Shown: positions 25,305-34,851, counted from the stretch's first letter. The stretch is DNA of 36,232 bases from DAOOVD01 sp035369845 (GCA_035369845.1 DAOOVD010000027.1:1-36232); one strand, 5' to 3'. Made by a program: numbers and translations. The notes: generated by a model from the sequence alone, not told the origin.

Positions 25305-26397
25305 ATTCGGCAGCGCCGGAAAAAGAAATCGCCTTCACCAGTCCGGGCAAATTGGCCTGTAACGAGAAACGCCGCTCCACGGTTTCCCTGCCCTTCCGCC
25401 CCATTTCCCGGCGCAGCAGGCTTGAACGGATCAAGCTGCGGAGCTTCTCAGTCCATTCTTCCGGGGATGCGGCGAGGTAGCCGTCCACGCCGTCCGTTAT
25501 GATGTCCCTGTTTGCGCCGACAGGGGAAGCTACTGCGGGAATACCGGCAGCCATGTACTGGAGAAGCTTCAATCCGCATTTTCCCAGTGCCTCCTCGCTT
25601 TCGTAGAGGGGCATTACTCCTATGTCGAAAGTGAGAATCTGTTCGATCTCCCTCTCCAAAGACCAGGCCAGGTGCTCCACCGACACCCCCGGGCATTCAA
25701 ACCCCCGCCCCCCCACTATGCGCACCGTGATTTTATACGTCCGGGCAATTTCCTGAAAGACCGGCTTCAACATATTTAGATACGGCAGTGAGCCCGGCAT
25801 GCCGATCCAGCCGATCACATACGTTTTATCCTTCTCTTCGCCGGCAATTTGCTTTAAAGGATACCTGGCCGTATCTACCGAGGTGGGTATTATGACAACT
25901 TTTCTGCTGTATTTCCGGGCGTAAGAGGCCAGATAGGCGTTTCCTACAATGACCAGATCGCAGCGGGTCAGGACGCGGGCTACCCTGTCGGGGTCGGTAA
26001 ACCTTTCCGCCAGTGTTTTTTTACGGTGCGGTGAGGTGGCAAAAATCGCGTCGTCAAAGTCGAAAATAACCTTCCTGCCCAGCAGTCCGGCCACCGTGCA
26101 GACAAGCATTTCAGGAAACGGGTATACATGGGGCAGGATCAACCGCTGGATAAAAACTGCGCTATAACGCCAGATTATAAAGCAGGCCGCGATGCGTGAG
26201 AAAGCTCCCAGCCCGAAGAAGATCAGCTTGGCGAATGCGCCTTTAGACGGAGCGAACCTGGTGTAGACATAATCCGAAACACCCGCCCTGCAGTCGGCGG
26301 CGATGCCTTGCTCTCCCAGGTATTTCTGATATTGAAATATCCTGTATCTGCTAGGCGGGTCATTCCAGGAGGCCGTCGGCAGAAAAAGCACCTTCAT
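25303..26397 (-). CDS. Family 4-like glycosyltransferase (GT-B fold)
   Basis: The protein is 364 residues from ATG 26397, which overlaps the rmlB stop as ATGA. It begins MKVLFLPTASWNDPPSRYR, typical of a glycosyltransferase subgroup in polysaccharide loci. The N-terminal domain has VIFDFDDAIFAT. The C-terminal donor domain has IGWIGMPGSLPYL, then PLYESEEALGKCGLKLLQYM with the conserved Glu, and GIPAVASPVGANRDII. It acts in the cytoplasm on the growing lipid-linked unit. Directly following the rhamnose genes, it is a candidate rhamnosyltransferase, but that is only context. Confidence 0.85.
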   Translation of the reverse strand: MKVLFLPTASWNDPPSRYRIFQYQKYLGEQGIAADCRAGVSDYVYTRFAPSKGAFAKLIFFGLGAFSRIAACFIIWRYSAVFIQRLILPHVYPFPEMLVCTVAGLLGRKVIFDFDDAIFATSPHRKKTLAERFTDPDRVARVLTRCDLVIVGNAYLASYARKYSRKVVIIPTSVDTARYPLKQIAGEEKDKTYVIGWIGMPGSLPYLNMLKPVFQEIARTYKITVRIVGGRGFECPGVSVEHLAWSLEREIEQILTFDIGVMPLYESEEALGKCGLKLLQYMAAGIPAVASPVGANRDIITDGVDGYLAASPEEWTEKLRSLIRSSLLRREMGRKGRETVERRFSLQANLPGLVKAISFSGAAE

Positions 26398-27353
26398 CCG
26401 CAAACATCCCACCAGTCGCAGTTTGCGACGTACCACCGTATCGTCTCCCGCAGCGCCTCCTCGAAGCCGTATACCGGCCGCCAGCCCAGTTCGCGCCTTA
26501 TTTTCCCGCTGTCCACGGAGTAGCGTCGGTCGTGCCCCGGCCGGTCCTTCACGTAGCGGACCAGATCGGCCGGTTTCCCCATCAGCTTTAAAATCAGCAC
26601 GGCCAGTTCCAGGTTGGTAAGCTCCCTTCCCCCTCCAATGTTATAAACTTCGCCTTCCCTGCCGCCGCAGATTACCGCTTCCAAAGCCCGGCAGTGGTCT
26701 GTCACGTAAAGCCAGTCGCGGACGTTCAGCCCGTCGCCATAAAGCGGTACCGGCCTGTTTGACATGGCACTGGTGATAACAACGGGAATAAATTTTTCAG
26801 GAAACTGGCGCGGTCCGAAATTATTCGAGCAACGGGTTATCACCACCGGCAGACCGTAAGTTTGAAAATAAGCCCGGCAGAGCAGGTCGGCGGAAGCCTT
26901 GCTGGCCGAGTACGGGCTGTTGGGAGCGAGCGGAGATCCTTCGTCGAACTTTCCTTCAGGCCCCAGGGATCCGTACACCTCGTCGGTGGAAACCTGGACA
27001 AATTTTTTTAACCCGTGCCGCCGCGCAGCCTCAAGAAGCACCTGGGTGCCTTTGATGTTGTTTTCGATAAAGGGCGCAGGGTCGTCGATACTGCGATCGA
27101 CGTGAGACTCGGCGGCGAAGTTGACGACGGCATCCACTCCCCTCGCGGCAATCTCACCCACCACCTTCGAATCGGTGATGTCCCCTTTGATGAAGCGGCA
27201 GCGGCCGGAGTCAAGCCCGGTCACGTTCTTCAGGCTGCCCGCGTAAGTCAGTTTGTCCAGAATGACGATTTCCCAGTCCGGGTGTTCCCTGCAGATGTAA
27301 TGAATGAAGTTTGAGCCGATAAAACCCGCCCCCCCGGTAACGAGAAGCTTCAT
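26394..27353 (-). CDS. rmlB: dTDP-glucose 4,6-dehydratase
   Basis: The protein is 319 residues, starting 24 bases after rmlD. NAD-binding motif VTGGAGFIGSNFIHY, then VNFAAESHVDRSID, the dehydratase catalytic segment VSTDEVYGSLG (Thr-Asp-Glu) and YSASK for the Tyr/Lys pair. The RDWLYVTDHCRA and GHDRRYSVD blocks are diagnostic of RmlB. It converts dTDP-glucose to dTDP-4-keto-6-deoxyglucose, the second step to dTDP-L-rhamnose. All four rml genes are present in this run. Confidence 0.94.
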   Translation of the reverse strand: MKLLVTGGAGFIGSNFIHYICREHPDWEIVILDKLTYAGSLKNVTGLDSGRCRFIKGDITDSKVVGEIAARGVDAVVNFAAESHVDRSIDDPAPFIENNIKGTQVLLEAARRHGLKKFVQVSTDEVYGSLGPEGKFDEGSPLAPNSPYSASKASADLLCRAYFQTYGLPVVITRCSNNFGPRQFPEKFIPVVITSAMSNRPVPLYGDGLNVRDWLYVTDHCRALEAVICGGREGEVYNIGGGRELTNLELAVLILKLMGKPADLVRYVKDRPGHDRRYSVDSGKIRRELGWRPVYGFEEALRETIRWYVANCDWWDVCG

Positions 27354-27377
27354 GCGGCATTTTCCCCCAATACGAAC

Positions 27378-28226
27378 CTATTTGCCCGGAATTGAATCCA
27401 TATATCTGGCCAGAGCGTCCTGCCAGGCGGGAAGCAGGTAACCTACGGTTTCCTCGAGCGGAAAAGGGTCCAAAACCGAGTTTTGCGGGCGCCGGGCCGG
27501 CCGGCCTGTCTCCTCCGTGCTGCAGGGAGTCAAAACTATCCTCAAATCGCTCTTTTTCAATATTTCTTCCGCAAAACCGTACCAGGTGGTATTTCCCTGA
27601 TTGGTAACATGATAAATTCCGCAGCATCCGGTCAAGGTCAAATCCGCTACGGCGCGCGCCAGGTCCAGGGTGTAGGTCGGGCTCCCCGTCTGGTCGTTTA
27701 CCACGCGAACCTCCCCGCCCCCCTGCACAAGGCGCAACAAGGTGGTGACGAAATTGTTCCCGCCGGGGCCGAAAAGCCAGCTGGTCCTTACCAGGTAATA
27801 CCTCCCTTCGATCAGCGCCAAAGCCCTTTCCCCCCAGAGTTTGCTGCTCCCGTATACGTTGAGGGGGCGGGGATCGTCGTAGATTCCGTAAGGTCCGGAC
27901 TTTTTCCCGTCAAAAACGTAATCCGTGCTGATATGCACCAGTACGGCCCCGGTTTCCCTGCAGGCTACGGCCAGATTGCGGGCGCCGAGGCCGTTGCACA
28001 AAAAAGCCCTGCGAATTTCTGTCTCGGCGCCGTCGACATTGGTATACGCGGCACAGTTGACTACGATATCGGGCCTGTGCGCGCCGATAACACGCCTGGC
28101 CCGGCCTAGATCGGTAACGTCAAGCTCATGCCTGCCCAGAGCTATTACCTCCGCCTTCCGGCCGGCGTACTCGGCCGTCACCGCCCGTCCCAGCATCCCG
28201 GCGGCGCCGGTGACCATCACCCTCAC
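27378..28226 (-). CDS. rmlD: dTDP-4-dehydrorhamnose reductase
   Basis: The protein is 282 residues from GTG 28226, which overlaps the rmlC stop as GTGA and lies 10 bases after GGGAGG; an ATG at 28217 is an alternative. It has MVTGAAGMLGRAV, the ELDVTD block, VVNCAAYTNVDGAE, HISTDYVFDG and the YGSSK catalytic motif, then RTSWLFGPGGNNFV. These are the RmlD landmarks. It reduces dTDP-4-keto-L-rhamnose with NAD(P)H to dTDP-L-rhamnose. Confidence 0.93.
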   Translation of the reverse strand: MRVMVTGAAGMLGRAVTAEYAGRKAEVIALGRHELDVTDLGRARRVIGAHRPDIVVNCAAYTNVDGAETEIRRAFLCNGLGARNLAVACRETGAVLVHISTDYVFDGKKSGPYGIYDDPRPLNVYGSSKLWGERALALIEGRYYLVRTSWLFGPGGNNFVTTLLRLVQGGGEVRVVNDQTGSPTYTLDLARAVADLTLTGCCGIYHVTNQGNTTWYGFAEEILKKSDLRIVLTPCSTEETGRPARRPQNSVLDPFPLEETVGYLLPAWQDALARYMDSIPGK

Positions 28227-28678
28227 CTGTGAACGGCCTCCCATGAATAAGGTATTGCCGGGTCATTGTAGGGAAGGCGGTACTCATCGGGCTGATCGTA
28301 ATCGTAAAGCTCAGTGGGGAAATTGACGATTAGCGCGGTCCCGCTTCCTTCCGCCGCAAACCCGTGGTAAACCAGCGGCGGAATTTTCAACAGCACCGGG
28401 TTGAGATAACCCAGGTGGAATACGTTTACCGTCCCCCTGGTGGTACTGTGGTCGCGCAGGTCGCAGAGAACCGTTCTTGCCATCCCGGAAACACAGACAA
28501 AATGGTCGCACTGCTTTTTATGATAATGCCACGCTTTGATTACACCCGGGTAACACGCGGTAACGTATGCCTGGGCGAACCTCTCGAATTCCGGCCAGTC
28601 GTTGCGCAACATTTCCATGAGGAATCCGCGCTCGTCTGGAACGATTTTTAATTTCCTTACTTCCACGCCTTCAATCAA
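28223..28678 (-). CDS. rmlC: dTDP-4-dehydrorhamnose 3,5-epimerase family protein
   Basis: The protein is 151 residues from TTG 28678, with a GGGGTG stretch upstream. It is a cupin with DERGFLMEMLRNDWPEF at the N-terminus and IKAWHYHKKQCDHFVCVSG carrying the presumed catalytic His. PPLVYHGFAAEG and a C-terminal YNDPAIPYSW follow. It is shorter than the usual 180 or so residues of RmlC but matches the compact form seen beside long-form RmlA. Lying between rmlA and rmlD, it should catalyse the double epimerisation step. Confidence 0.87.
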   Translation of the reverse strand: MIEGVEVRKLKIVPDERGFLMEMLRNDWPEFERFAQAYVTACYPGVIKAWHYHKKQCDHFVCVSGMARTVLCDLRDHSTTRGTVNVFHLGYLNPVLLKIPPLVYHGFAAEGSGTALIVNFPTELYDYDQPDEYRLPYNDPAIPYSWEAVHR

Positions 28679-28701
28679 CTTAATCTTTTCACACCCCGCC
28701 C

Positions 28702-29769
28702 TCAGACAAAGACTTCCGAATCATCCCCCAGAAACAGCCGGACAGCTTTATGCCGGTTTTTTTTCCGGCTTATCCTGGCGTTGCTGCCGATCAAGCTGTC
28801 TTCAATACGTTCCACATTGTTCAGGTAACAGTTGTTGAGAACGACCGAGTGTTCAATGCTCACATTTTCCAGGACGCTTTCCCTGCCCAAGGCAGTATAA
28901 GGACCTACAAAAGAATTCTTGATCACCACATTTTCACCAATAACTGCGGGGCCGCGTATGATACTGTTTTTAACCTCGCTACCCCTTCCTATCTCAACCC
29001 TGCCGACAATTGCACTTTTTTGATCCACCGAACCTTCAACTTTCCGGCTTGCGTATTCGTCCAGCACCACCCGGTTTGCCTCCAGAATGTCGTCCTTTTT
29101 ACCCGTATCGAGCCACCATCCCTCCAGAATCCTGGCGTCTATCCGGCAGCCCGAGTCAATCATCTCCTGAATGGCATCGGTGATCTCCAGTTCACCCCGC
29201 CAGGACGGCGCGATCCGGTCTATTGCCTCGTGCACGACGGGGCCGAAAAGGTATATGCCGACCAGCGCGAGGTTGCTTGGAGGTTCTTTCGGCTTCTCGA
29301 CCAGTTTCATCACCCGGTTGTTTTCATCCAGCACGGCAACCCCGAACCGGCCCGGATCGCTCACCTCTTTCAGATGGATCATTGCGTCGGCCGACGTACC
29401 GGCGAAGTCGTCGATCAGACGGCTTACTCCGCCCTGAATAAGGTTGTCGCCCAAAAACATCAAAAATGGGGAATCCCCCAGAAAAGATCTCGCCGTTTTT
29501 ACCGCATGGGCGAGACCTCCGGGTATTTCCTGCTGAATGTAATCGACCCGCACTCCCCAGCGTTTACCGTTGCCTATAGCCTCTTTAACCTGCCGGCCGG
29601 TCTCGGAGGAAATAACTATCCCGATTTCCACAATTCCCGCACTGCGCACCTGTTCTATCACGAACTCGAGAATGGGTTTGTTCGCAACCGGTATGAGCTG
29701 TTTTGCAGTGGTATGGGTCAAGGGTCGCAGGCGCGTACCCTTCCCGCCGCTTAAAATCAAGGCCTTCAA
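28702..29769 (-). CDS. rmlA: Glucose-1-phosphate thymidylyltransferase, long form
   Basis: The protein is 355 residues if started at TTG 29769: this gives the family's usual opening (MKALILSGGKGTRLRPLTH) and sits about 9 bases after GAGGAA. A GTG at 29778 is almost on top of that site. The nucleotidyltransferase domain shows AKQLIPVANKPI and FLGDNLIQGG. A left-handed beta-helix follows from about residue 245 (VGRVEIGRGSEVKNSIIRGP), as in the RmlA-long group. It makes dTDP-glucose. The 108-base gap upstream is AT-rich (29828-29847), yet no -35/-10 pair could be defended there. Confidence 0.92.
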   Translation of the reverse strand: MKALILSGGKGTRLRPLTHTTAKQLIPVANKPILEFVIEQVRSAGIVEIGIVISSETGRQVKEAIGNGKRWGVRVDYIQQEIPGGLAHAVKTARSFLGDSPFLMFLGDNLIQGGVSRLIDDFAGTSADAMIHLKEVSDPGRFGVAVLDENNRVMKLVEKPKEPPSNLALVGIYLFGPVVHEAIDRIAPSWRGELEITDAIQEMIDSGCRIDARILEGWWLDTGKKDDILEANRVVLDEYASRKVEGSVDQKSAIVGRVEIGRGSEVKNSIIRGPAVIGENVVIKNSFVGPYTALGRESVLENVSIEHSVVLNNCYLNNVERIEDSLIGSNARISRKKNRHKAVRLFLGDDSEVFV

Positions 29770-29877
29770 CGGCGCCACTTCCTCGCACGCAAGTCGAATG
29801 TATCCCCGCAGGTCCTCAGCCAGGCTATATTTTTAATATATATACAAAGAGGTGAGACTGACACAGATTCAGTCCGG

Positions 29878-30690
29878 TTATACTTTCCAAACCAGGCTTT
29901 TTATTCTTCCTCTCAAGCCGGTCATATAGCCTTTCAACCGGCAGACCAACCCGCAATCCCTGAAAACGGTAAAATATGAGGAGGTTTTTAAACGGAAGCG
30001 CCAGCCGGCATCGCAGAAATATATCCCGATTCTCTTCAAGCTGTACAGATCCTCATCGGGCTGCTCATGCCTGGGGGTAACTACGGCTGCCAGGTATCCC
30101 GCCCTGCAAACCGCTTCTTTTACTCTCTTGTCGAAACGTCCCGAGGGATAACAAAAACTGGTCACTTTCGACTGGAGTTTTTCTTCCAGGCAGCGTTTCG
30201 ATTCAGTCAATTCCTTTACCATTTCTTCTTCCGGCAATTCGTCCAGGTGCCAGTGGTAACACGTATGGGACCCGAATTCCATGCCGTATTCCTTCATTTC
30301 AGCAATCTGCTCCCAGGTCAGCGGCAAATCCTCGACCTCTACCGGACCAGACTTTTCTCTGCACATTGGTAAAACTTCGTTTGTGCCTATATAGGCCACC
30401 GTCAAGAAAAATGTGCCCCGGAAACCGTATTGCTTCAGGATTGGAAAGGCGAAAAGGTAGTTGTCGCGGTAGCCGTCGTCAAAAGTAATGACCACTGTTT
30501 TCTCAGGCAAATTGTTTTGTTTCATCCCGGCAACATAATCCTCCAGAGTAAATGACGTGTATCCCTTTTTGTGCAGGTAGTTCATTTGCGCCTGGAACTT
30601 TTCAACTGGCACGGCCATGGGGTCCTCCCCGCTCGAATTCACCCTGTGATAAGCCAGAATCAATCCCTTCCTGGGCAAATAAAGACGCAC
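29878..30690 (-). CDS. Polysaccharide deacetylase (NodB domain)
   Basis: The protein is 270 residues from GTG 30690, which directly abuts an AAAGGG stretch; a TTG at 30669 is possible. The NodB motifs are complete: VVITFDDGYRDN (Asp71-Asp72), the metal-binding SHTCYHWH (His142 and His146), and FCYPSGRFD. There is no signal peptide, so it is either cytoplasmic or peripherally placed. It would remove an N- or O-acetyl group from a sugar of the glycan, perhaps the HexNAc made by the upstream enzymes. It lies 8 bases after the membrane protein gene. Confidence 0.88.
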   Translation of the reverse strand: MRLYLPRKGLILAYHRVNSSGEDPMAVPVEKFQAQMNYLHKKGYTSFTLEDYVAGMKQNNLPEKTVVITFDDGYRDNYLFAFPILKQYGFRGTFFLTVAYIGTNEVLPMCREKSGPVEVEDLPLTWEQIAEMKEYGMEFGSHTCYHWHLDELPEEEMVKELTESKRCLEEKLQSKVTSFCYPSGRFDKRVKEAVCRAGYLAAVVTPRHEQPDEDLYSLKRIGIYFCDAGWRFRLKTSSYFTVFRDCGLVCRLKGYMTGLRGRIKSLVWKV

Positions 30691-30698
30691 CCCTTTCT

Positions 30699-32000
30699 CT
30701 AACAGCCCGGCAGAGGCGCCTTCCTGGCAATGCGGCTGAATATCCTTGCCAGAGCCCAGCTCTTTTGCAGGCCTTCGCTGATAAAGACAAACGTGATCAT
30801 AATCACCTGCAGGCGGACACGGTAGAGTCCGCCCATATTGGAAGAGCCGAGACTGTATACCAGACCGAAGCAGACGACCAATAAAATCAGAAACAGGCAG
30901 GCGCCCCGCTGCGACCGCCAGAAATGGCGCACACCGGCAATCAGGTAGCTGTACAGGAAATACAGAAATATCATCTCAGGTACGGTAATTATCCGGAGCG
31001 GGCCTATGCTCTGCCAGGGGAAAGGGGCAAAAAGGAAATAAAAGACACCGGCCGGCAAATATTTCAAAACAGCGGCATAACTGTCGAAACTTACATCTCC
31101 GGCGTAGGCGCTCCCGCCGTAAGCCCCTTTTTGATGCTGCTCCCCGATTGTTTCAATACTCTGGCTGAAGAGAAAGCCGGTACCCATAAAGCCGTATCCC
31201 ATTTGCTGCAGAGCAAGACCCGCGATTAAAAAAATAGCCATGGTATAGACAAACCGTTGCCACAGCAAGAATCTTGTAGCTGTAAAGATATAGGAAAGGG
31301 CGATACAGACGGCAAGCAAAATCCCGACGTAAAACCGCAGTGAGACCAGCGCCATCAGCAGCAGGGACATCAACAGCACCCTGCCCAGCTTGAAGCTTTC
31401 CATCAACTCCAGATTGTGTTTAACGATCAGGGTGATAAGAAAAATGATCAGGCTGTCTTTGAGATTCAGTGACGACCATAAAATCGCCGAGGGGAAATAG
31501 GCGGCAAGCACGAAGCTTATTCTGGCCGCCTTTGCTCCGCCGAGTTTCCTAGAGATGAAATACAGGTTCAGCCCGATACAGACGGATGTAATGCTGTTCA
31601 AAATGCGGACCAGGTCCGGTTTGAAGCCTACAAGGTAGTAAATCAGGCCGTTCCAGTAGAAATACCCGTAGTTGCCCGAAGGGATGAAAATGCTCCTGCC
31701 CTCCTGCCAGGCGGCTGCGATCAGCCTGCCCATATATTCGTAATAGAGGGCGTCTGATGTTTTGACATAATTAATAAAAGCCGTATCAAAACTATGAGTC
31801 GCAACAATGAGGAGAATTCTGATCAAGAGCGCCCCCATCGCCAATCTGAACAAAAATACCCGGTCCCGTGCCGGAACGGTATGCGCCCCGGCCAAAAACA
31901 GAACGGCAGCGCTGAATACCAGTACGATCGGCACCGTAAGCATAAAATCATTCGTCAGGGCGCCTATCGCAACACCTAGCAGCGCCAGCCGCACAGACAT
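30699..32000 (-). CDS. Polytopic membrane protein, candidate polymerase or GT-C glycosyltransferase
   Basis: The protein is about 433 residues with ten or more hydrophobic segments. ATG 32000 is the chosen start; a GTG at 32018 lies within the GGGGAGGTG ribosome-binding site itself. After the second helix a loop carries TSDALYYEYMGRLIAAAW and GNYGYFYWNGLIYYLVG, and PSAILWSSLNLKDSLIIFLI follows. This resembles the sugar-transfer loop of GT39/GT-C proteins and some O-antigen polymerases. I do not recognise the exact family. As the only such protein in the right arm it is the best Wzy-like candidate (inference). Confidence 0.7.
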   Translation of the reverse strand: MSVRLALLGVAIGALTNDFMLTVPIVLVFSAAVLFLAGAHTVPARDRVFLFRLAMGALLIRILLIVATHSFDTAFINYVKTSDALYYEYMGRLIAAAWQEGRSIFIPSGNYGYFYWNGLIYYLVGFKPDLVRILNSITSVCIGLNLYFISRKLGGAKAARISFVLAAYFPSAILWSSLNLKDSLIIFLITLIVKHNLELMESFKLGRVLLMSLLLMALVSLRFYVGILLAVCIALSYIFTATRFLLWQRFVYTMAIFLIAGLALQQMGYGFMGTGFLFSQSIETIGEQHQKGAYGGSAYAGDVSFDSYAAVLKYLPAGVFYFLFAPFPWQSIGPLRIITVPEMIFLYFLYSYLIAGVRHFWRSQRGACLFLILLVVCFGLVYSLGSSNMGGLYRVRLQVIMITFVFISEGLQKSWALARIFSRIARKAPLPGC

Positions 32001-32033
32001 AGCTTTAATGATGATCACCTCCCCGCAGCGACC

Positions 32034-33374
32034 TCAGATTCTCGTTATCTTGTCCCCGCCGCCCGACACGTTCCTGGTTGCGTTGCGCGTGTCCAGGACC
32101 AGTCTGGCGTGGTCGACAACCGCCTGATAGTCTACACATGAGTGGTCCGTTACTATCAGGACGCAATCCGCGCCTGCTATTTCACTCTCCGTCAGGTTTA
32201 CGCTCTCCATATATCTGCCGCCGGGCAGGAGGATTCTCGGCACGTAAGGGTCGTGATATACCACGTCAGCCCTGTTTTTCAGAAGACAATCGATGATTTT
32301 TAAGGCGGGGGACTCCCTGACGTCGTCGATATCTTTCTTGTATGCGACTCCCATGATCAGGATTCTTGAGCCGTTCAGGCATTTCTTGTTTATGTTCAGA
32401 ACGGCAGTAAGTTTATGCACCACGTACTCCAGCGCCTGTATGTTTATCTCCCCGGCCAGGTCGATGAAACGCATCCGGAAGTCGAAATCCCTGGCTTTCC
32501 AGGATAGATACACCGGGTCGACGGGTATGCAGTGCCCCCCTACTCCCGGCCCCGGGTAAAATGGCTGAAAACCAAACGGCTTGGTAGCCGCAGCATCGAT
32601 AATTTCCCAGACATCCAGGCCCATCCGGTCGCAGAGGATCATGAACTCGTTGACCAGGGCGATGTTGACAGAGCGGTAGGTGTTCTCCAGAATTTTTGTC
32701 ATTTCGGCAGTATCCGGAGAGGAAACCCGTACCAGCTTCTTCAAGCTCTGCTCATAAAAGGCGCACGCAATCTCCCGGCACAGGGGGGTTACACCCCCGA
32801 CCACCTTGGAGATGTCCCTGGCGGAGTAGCATTTATTGCCCGGGTCCACCCTCTCCGGAGAGTACGCCAAAAAAAAATCACTCCCCGCAGTGAGACCGGT
32901 GGATTCCAGGAGCGGCAAAAGCACATCCCGGGTTGTTCCCGGGAAAGTGGTGCTCTCCAGGCTGATCAACTGACCCGTCCTCAACCGTCCGGCCACTTCT
33001 CTCCCGGCTGACACGACGCATGAAAGGTCCGGTTGCCTCATCGAATTCAACGGAGTCGGAACGCAAATGATAATGACATCGGCTTCGCGGAGTTGATCAA
33101 AACGGTCTGTAGCACTCAACCTTCCGTTTTCTGTAAGGGCACTGACAATATCGTCCGGAACATCCCGGATATAACTTCTGCCGCTGTTTATCTGTTCCAC
33201 CTTTTTTGAGTCGCAGTCTATTCCCACCACCGAAAACCCTGTCCGTGCCTGTTCGACAGCCAGCGGCAGGCCCACATAGCCCATACCGATTACCGCAACC
33301 TTTGCCGTGCGGTCAAGAATCTTTTTTTTTAAAACTTCACCCGGATGCTCCTTACGCCATTTACAGACTGTCAT
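32034..33374 (-). CDS. UDP-N-acetylhexosamine 6-dehydrogenase (WbpA/WecC family)
   Basis: The protein is 446 residues from ATG 33374, which overlaps the last bases of the upstream gene; the frame is open further but runs inside that gene. It has VAVIGMGYVGLPLAV, CVPTPLN, LESTTFPGTT, AYSPERVDPG and the intact active-site motif GPGVGGHCIPVDPVYL with Cys282, then ILIMGVAYKKDIDDVRESPA. The SPERVDPG form points to UDP-GlcNAc or UDP-ManNAc rather than UDP-glucose. It should make a HexNAc uronic acid. It contrasts with the Cys-less homologue at 6752-8050. Confidence 0.9.
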   Translation of the reverse strand: MTVCKWRKEHPGEVLKKKILDRTAKVAVIGMGYVGLPLAVEQARTGFSVVGIDCDSKKVEQINSGRSYIRDVPDDIVSALTENGRLSATDRFDQLREADVIIICVPTPLNSMRQPDLSCVVSAGREVAGRLRTGQLISLESTTFPGTTRDVLLPLLESTGLTAGSDFFLAYSPERVDPGNKCYSARDISKVVGGVTPLCREIACAFYEQSLKKLVRVSSPDTAEMTKILENTYRSVNIALVNEFMILCDRMGLDVWEIIDAAATKPFGFQPFYPGPGVGGHCIPVDPVYLSWKARDFDFRMRFIDLAGEINIQALEYVVHKLTAVLNINKKCLNGSRILIMGVAYKKDIDDVRESPALKIIDCLLKNRADVVYHDPYVPRILLPGGRYMESVNLTESEIAGADCVLIVTDHSCVDYQAVVDHARLVLDTRNATRNVSGGGDKITRI

Positions 33375-34851
33375 TTGCGAAGACACCGCCCCAAGTCGGA
33401 TTTTTAAAATTCGGCAACACTTTTTGCAACAAATTGACTGTATCCACTTCATCAAAAGAAAAGTCCGGGTTTTCAAAGGTCTCCAGGAGGGCTTCCAGAT
33501 CAGTAAAGTCGCGGGTGTGCTCAGATACGGCAAATATCCTTTCATGTCTGGTGGGAACGATTCCCTCATCCTCCCCCACCAGTTGCTCAACCAGTTTCTC
33601 GCCGGGACGCATCCCGGTAAACTTGATCGGGATGTCCGTTTCAGGTTCAAAACCGGAAAGTCTGATCAGTTTTTTGGCCAAATCCAAAACCTTTACCGGC
33701 TGTCCCATATCAAGTATGAATATCTCCCCGCCCCTGGCCTGGACGCCCGCCTGAATCACCAGTTGCGCCGCTTCAACGGTAGTCATGAAAAAACGCACCA
33801 TGTCCGGGTGGGTTATCGTTACAGGACCTCCTCGCGCGATTTGCCTTTTAAACAGCGGAATTACGCTGCCGCGACTGCCGAGAACGTTGCCGAAGCGAAC
33901 AGCCACAAAACGCGTTCCGCCCCTGCGGTTCATATTCTGTATTACCATCTCCGTCACGCGTTTTGTGGCACCCATGATACTGGCAGGATTCACAGCCTTA
34001 TCCGAAGAAATCAGGACAAATATTCCGGCGCCCGTCCGGTAAGCCGATTCGGCCACGTTCTTTGTCCCCATGATGTTGTTCTTAACCGCCTCGTATGGAT
34101 CCTTTTCCATAAAATGCACATGCTTATGTGCGGCGGCGTGAAATACAACGTCGGGGCGGTGCCGGTCAAACAGCCGGTTCATGCGCACCGGGTCTCTGAT
34201 ATCGCCGATTTCCGTATCGAGCCGGAGGTCGGGAAACTCTTCTTTTAAATTAAGTTCGGCTTCATAAATACTGTTCTCTCCGCGACCCAGCAAAATCAAT
34301 TTTTTGGGGGAAAATCGCGCAACCTGGCGGCTTAGTTCGGAGCCGATGGAACCCCCGGCCCCAGTAACCAGAACCACCTGGTCGGCAAGGTATCCGGCAA
34401 TCTGCTCCACATCCAGGGATACCGGCTCCCGCCCCAGAAGGTCATCCACCTCGATGTCTCTAATGTTGCTGGTTTTGATCTTTCCTGTGATCAGATCGTA
34501 AAAACCCGGCAGAATTTTCAGATGCGCCTTGCTTTGATGGCAGATTTCAACTATTTGATCTACAATCCGGCCGGATGCAGACGGTATCGCGATAATAATC
34601 TCCTTGACGTTGTATTGGTCGACGAGAGCGGGAATATCCTCCCTCTTTCCCAAAACCGGCAAGCCGTGCAGGATTAACTTCTGTTTTTCCGGATCGTCAT
34701 CCACAAAGCCTACAGGCTCAAAATCCCTGTTTTGACTCTTGCCCAGCACCTCCGCCACTATTCCCCCTGCAACCCCGGCCCCGATTATCAAAACCGGCTT
34801 GGCATTGCCTGCCACTTTTCTACCTTCTTTCAGCCGCAACTCATAAGGCAT
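33361..34851 (-). CDS. CapD/WbpM-type nucleotide-sugar 4,6-dehydratase without membrane domain
   Basis: The protein is about 496 residues from ATG 34851; ATG 34893 is possible, but a likely promoter lies between. Family members usually start with four membrane helices and are about 600 residues; here these are absent. Residues about 15-130 form the CoA-binding-like domain (VLIIGAGVAGGIVAEVLG, PVGFVDDDPEK). The dehydratase follows (VLVTGAGGSIGSELSRQ, AAAHKHVHFMEKDP, SSDKAVNPASIMGATKR), with Met in place of the usual catalytic Tyr, as in WbpM/PglF. It probably acts on UDP-GlcNAc. It is the first gene of the minus-strand run. Confidence 0.88.
   Translation of the reverse strand: MPYELRLKEGRKVAGNAKPVLIIGAGVAGGIVAEVLGKSQNRDFEPVGFVDDDPEKQKLILHGLPVLGKREDIPALVDQYNVKEIIIAIPSASGRIVDQIVEICHQSKAHLKILPGFYDLITGKIKTSNIRDIEVDDLLGREPVSLDVEQIAGYLADQVVLVTGAGGSIGSELSRQVARFSPKKLILLGRGENSIYEAELNLKEEFPDLRLDTEIGDIRDPVRMNRLFDRHRPDVVFHAAAHKHVHFMEKDPYEAVKNNIMGTKNVAESAYRTGAGIFVLISSDKAVNPASIMGATKRVTEMVIQNMNRRGGTRFVAVRFGNVLGSRGSVIPLFKRQIARGGPVTITHPDMVRFFMTTVEAAQLVIQAGVQARGGEIFILDMGQPVKVLDLAKKLIRLSGFEPETDIPIKFTGMRPGEKLVEQLVGEDEGIVPTRHERIFAVSEHTRDFTDLEALLETFENPDFSFDEVDTVNLLQKVLPNFKNPTWGGVFANDSL

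Noticed and set aside
28750..29754. 334-codon plus-strand open frame over rmlA
   Set aside because: rmlA on the minus strand is unmistakable; the antisense frame has no motifs and no ribosome-binding site.
29828..29847. AT-rich stretch upstream of rmlA as an internal promoter
   Set aside because: Several TATA-like hexamers occur but none has a defensible -35 partner at 16-18 bases.
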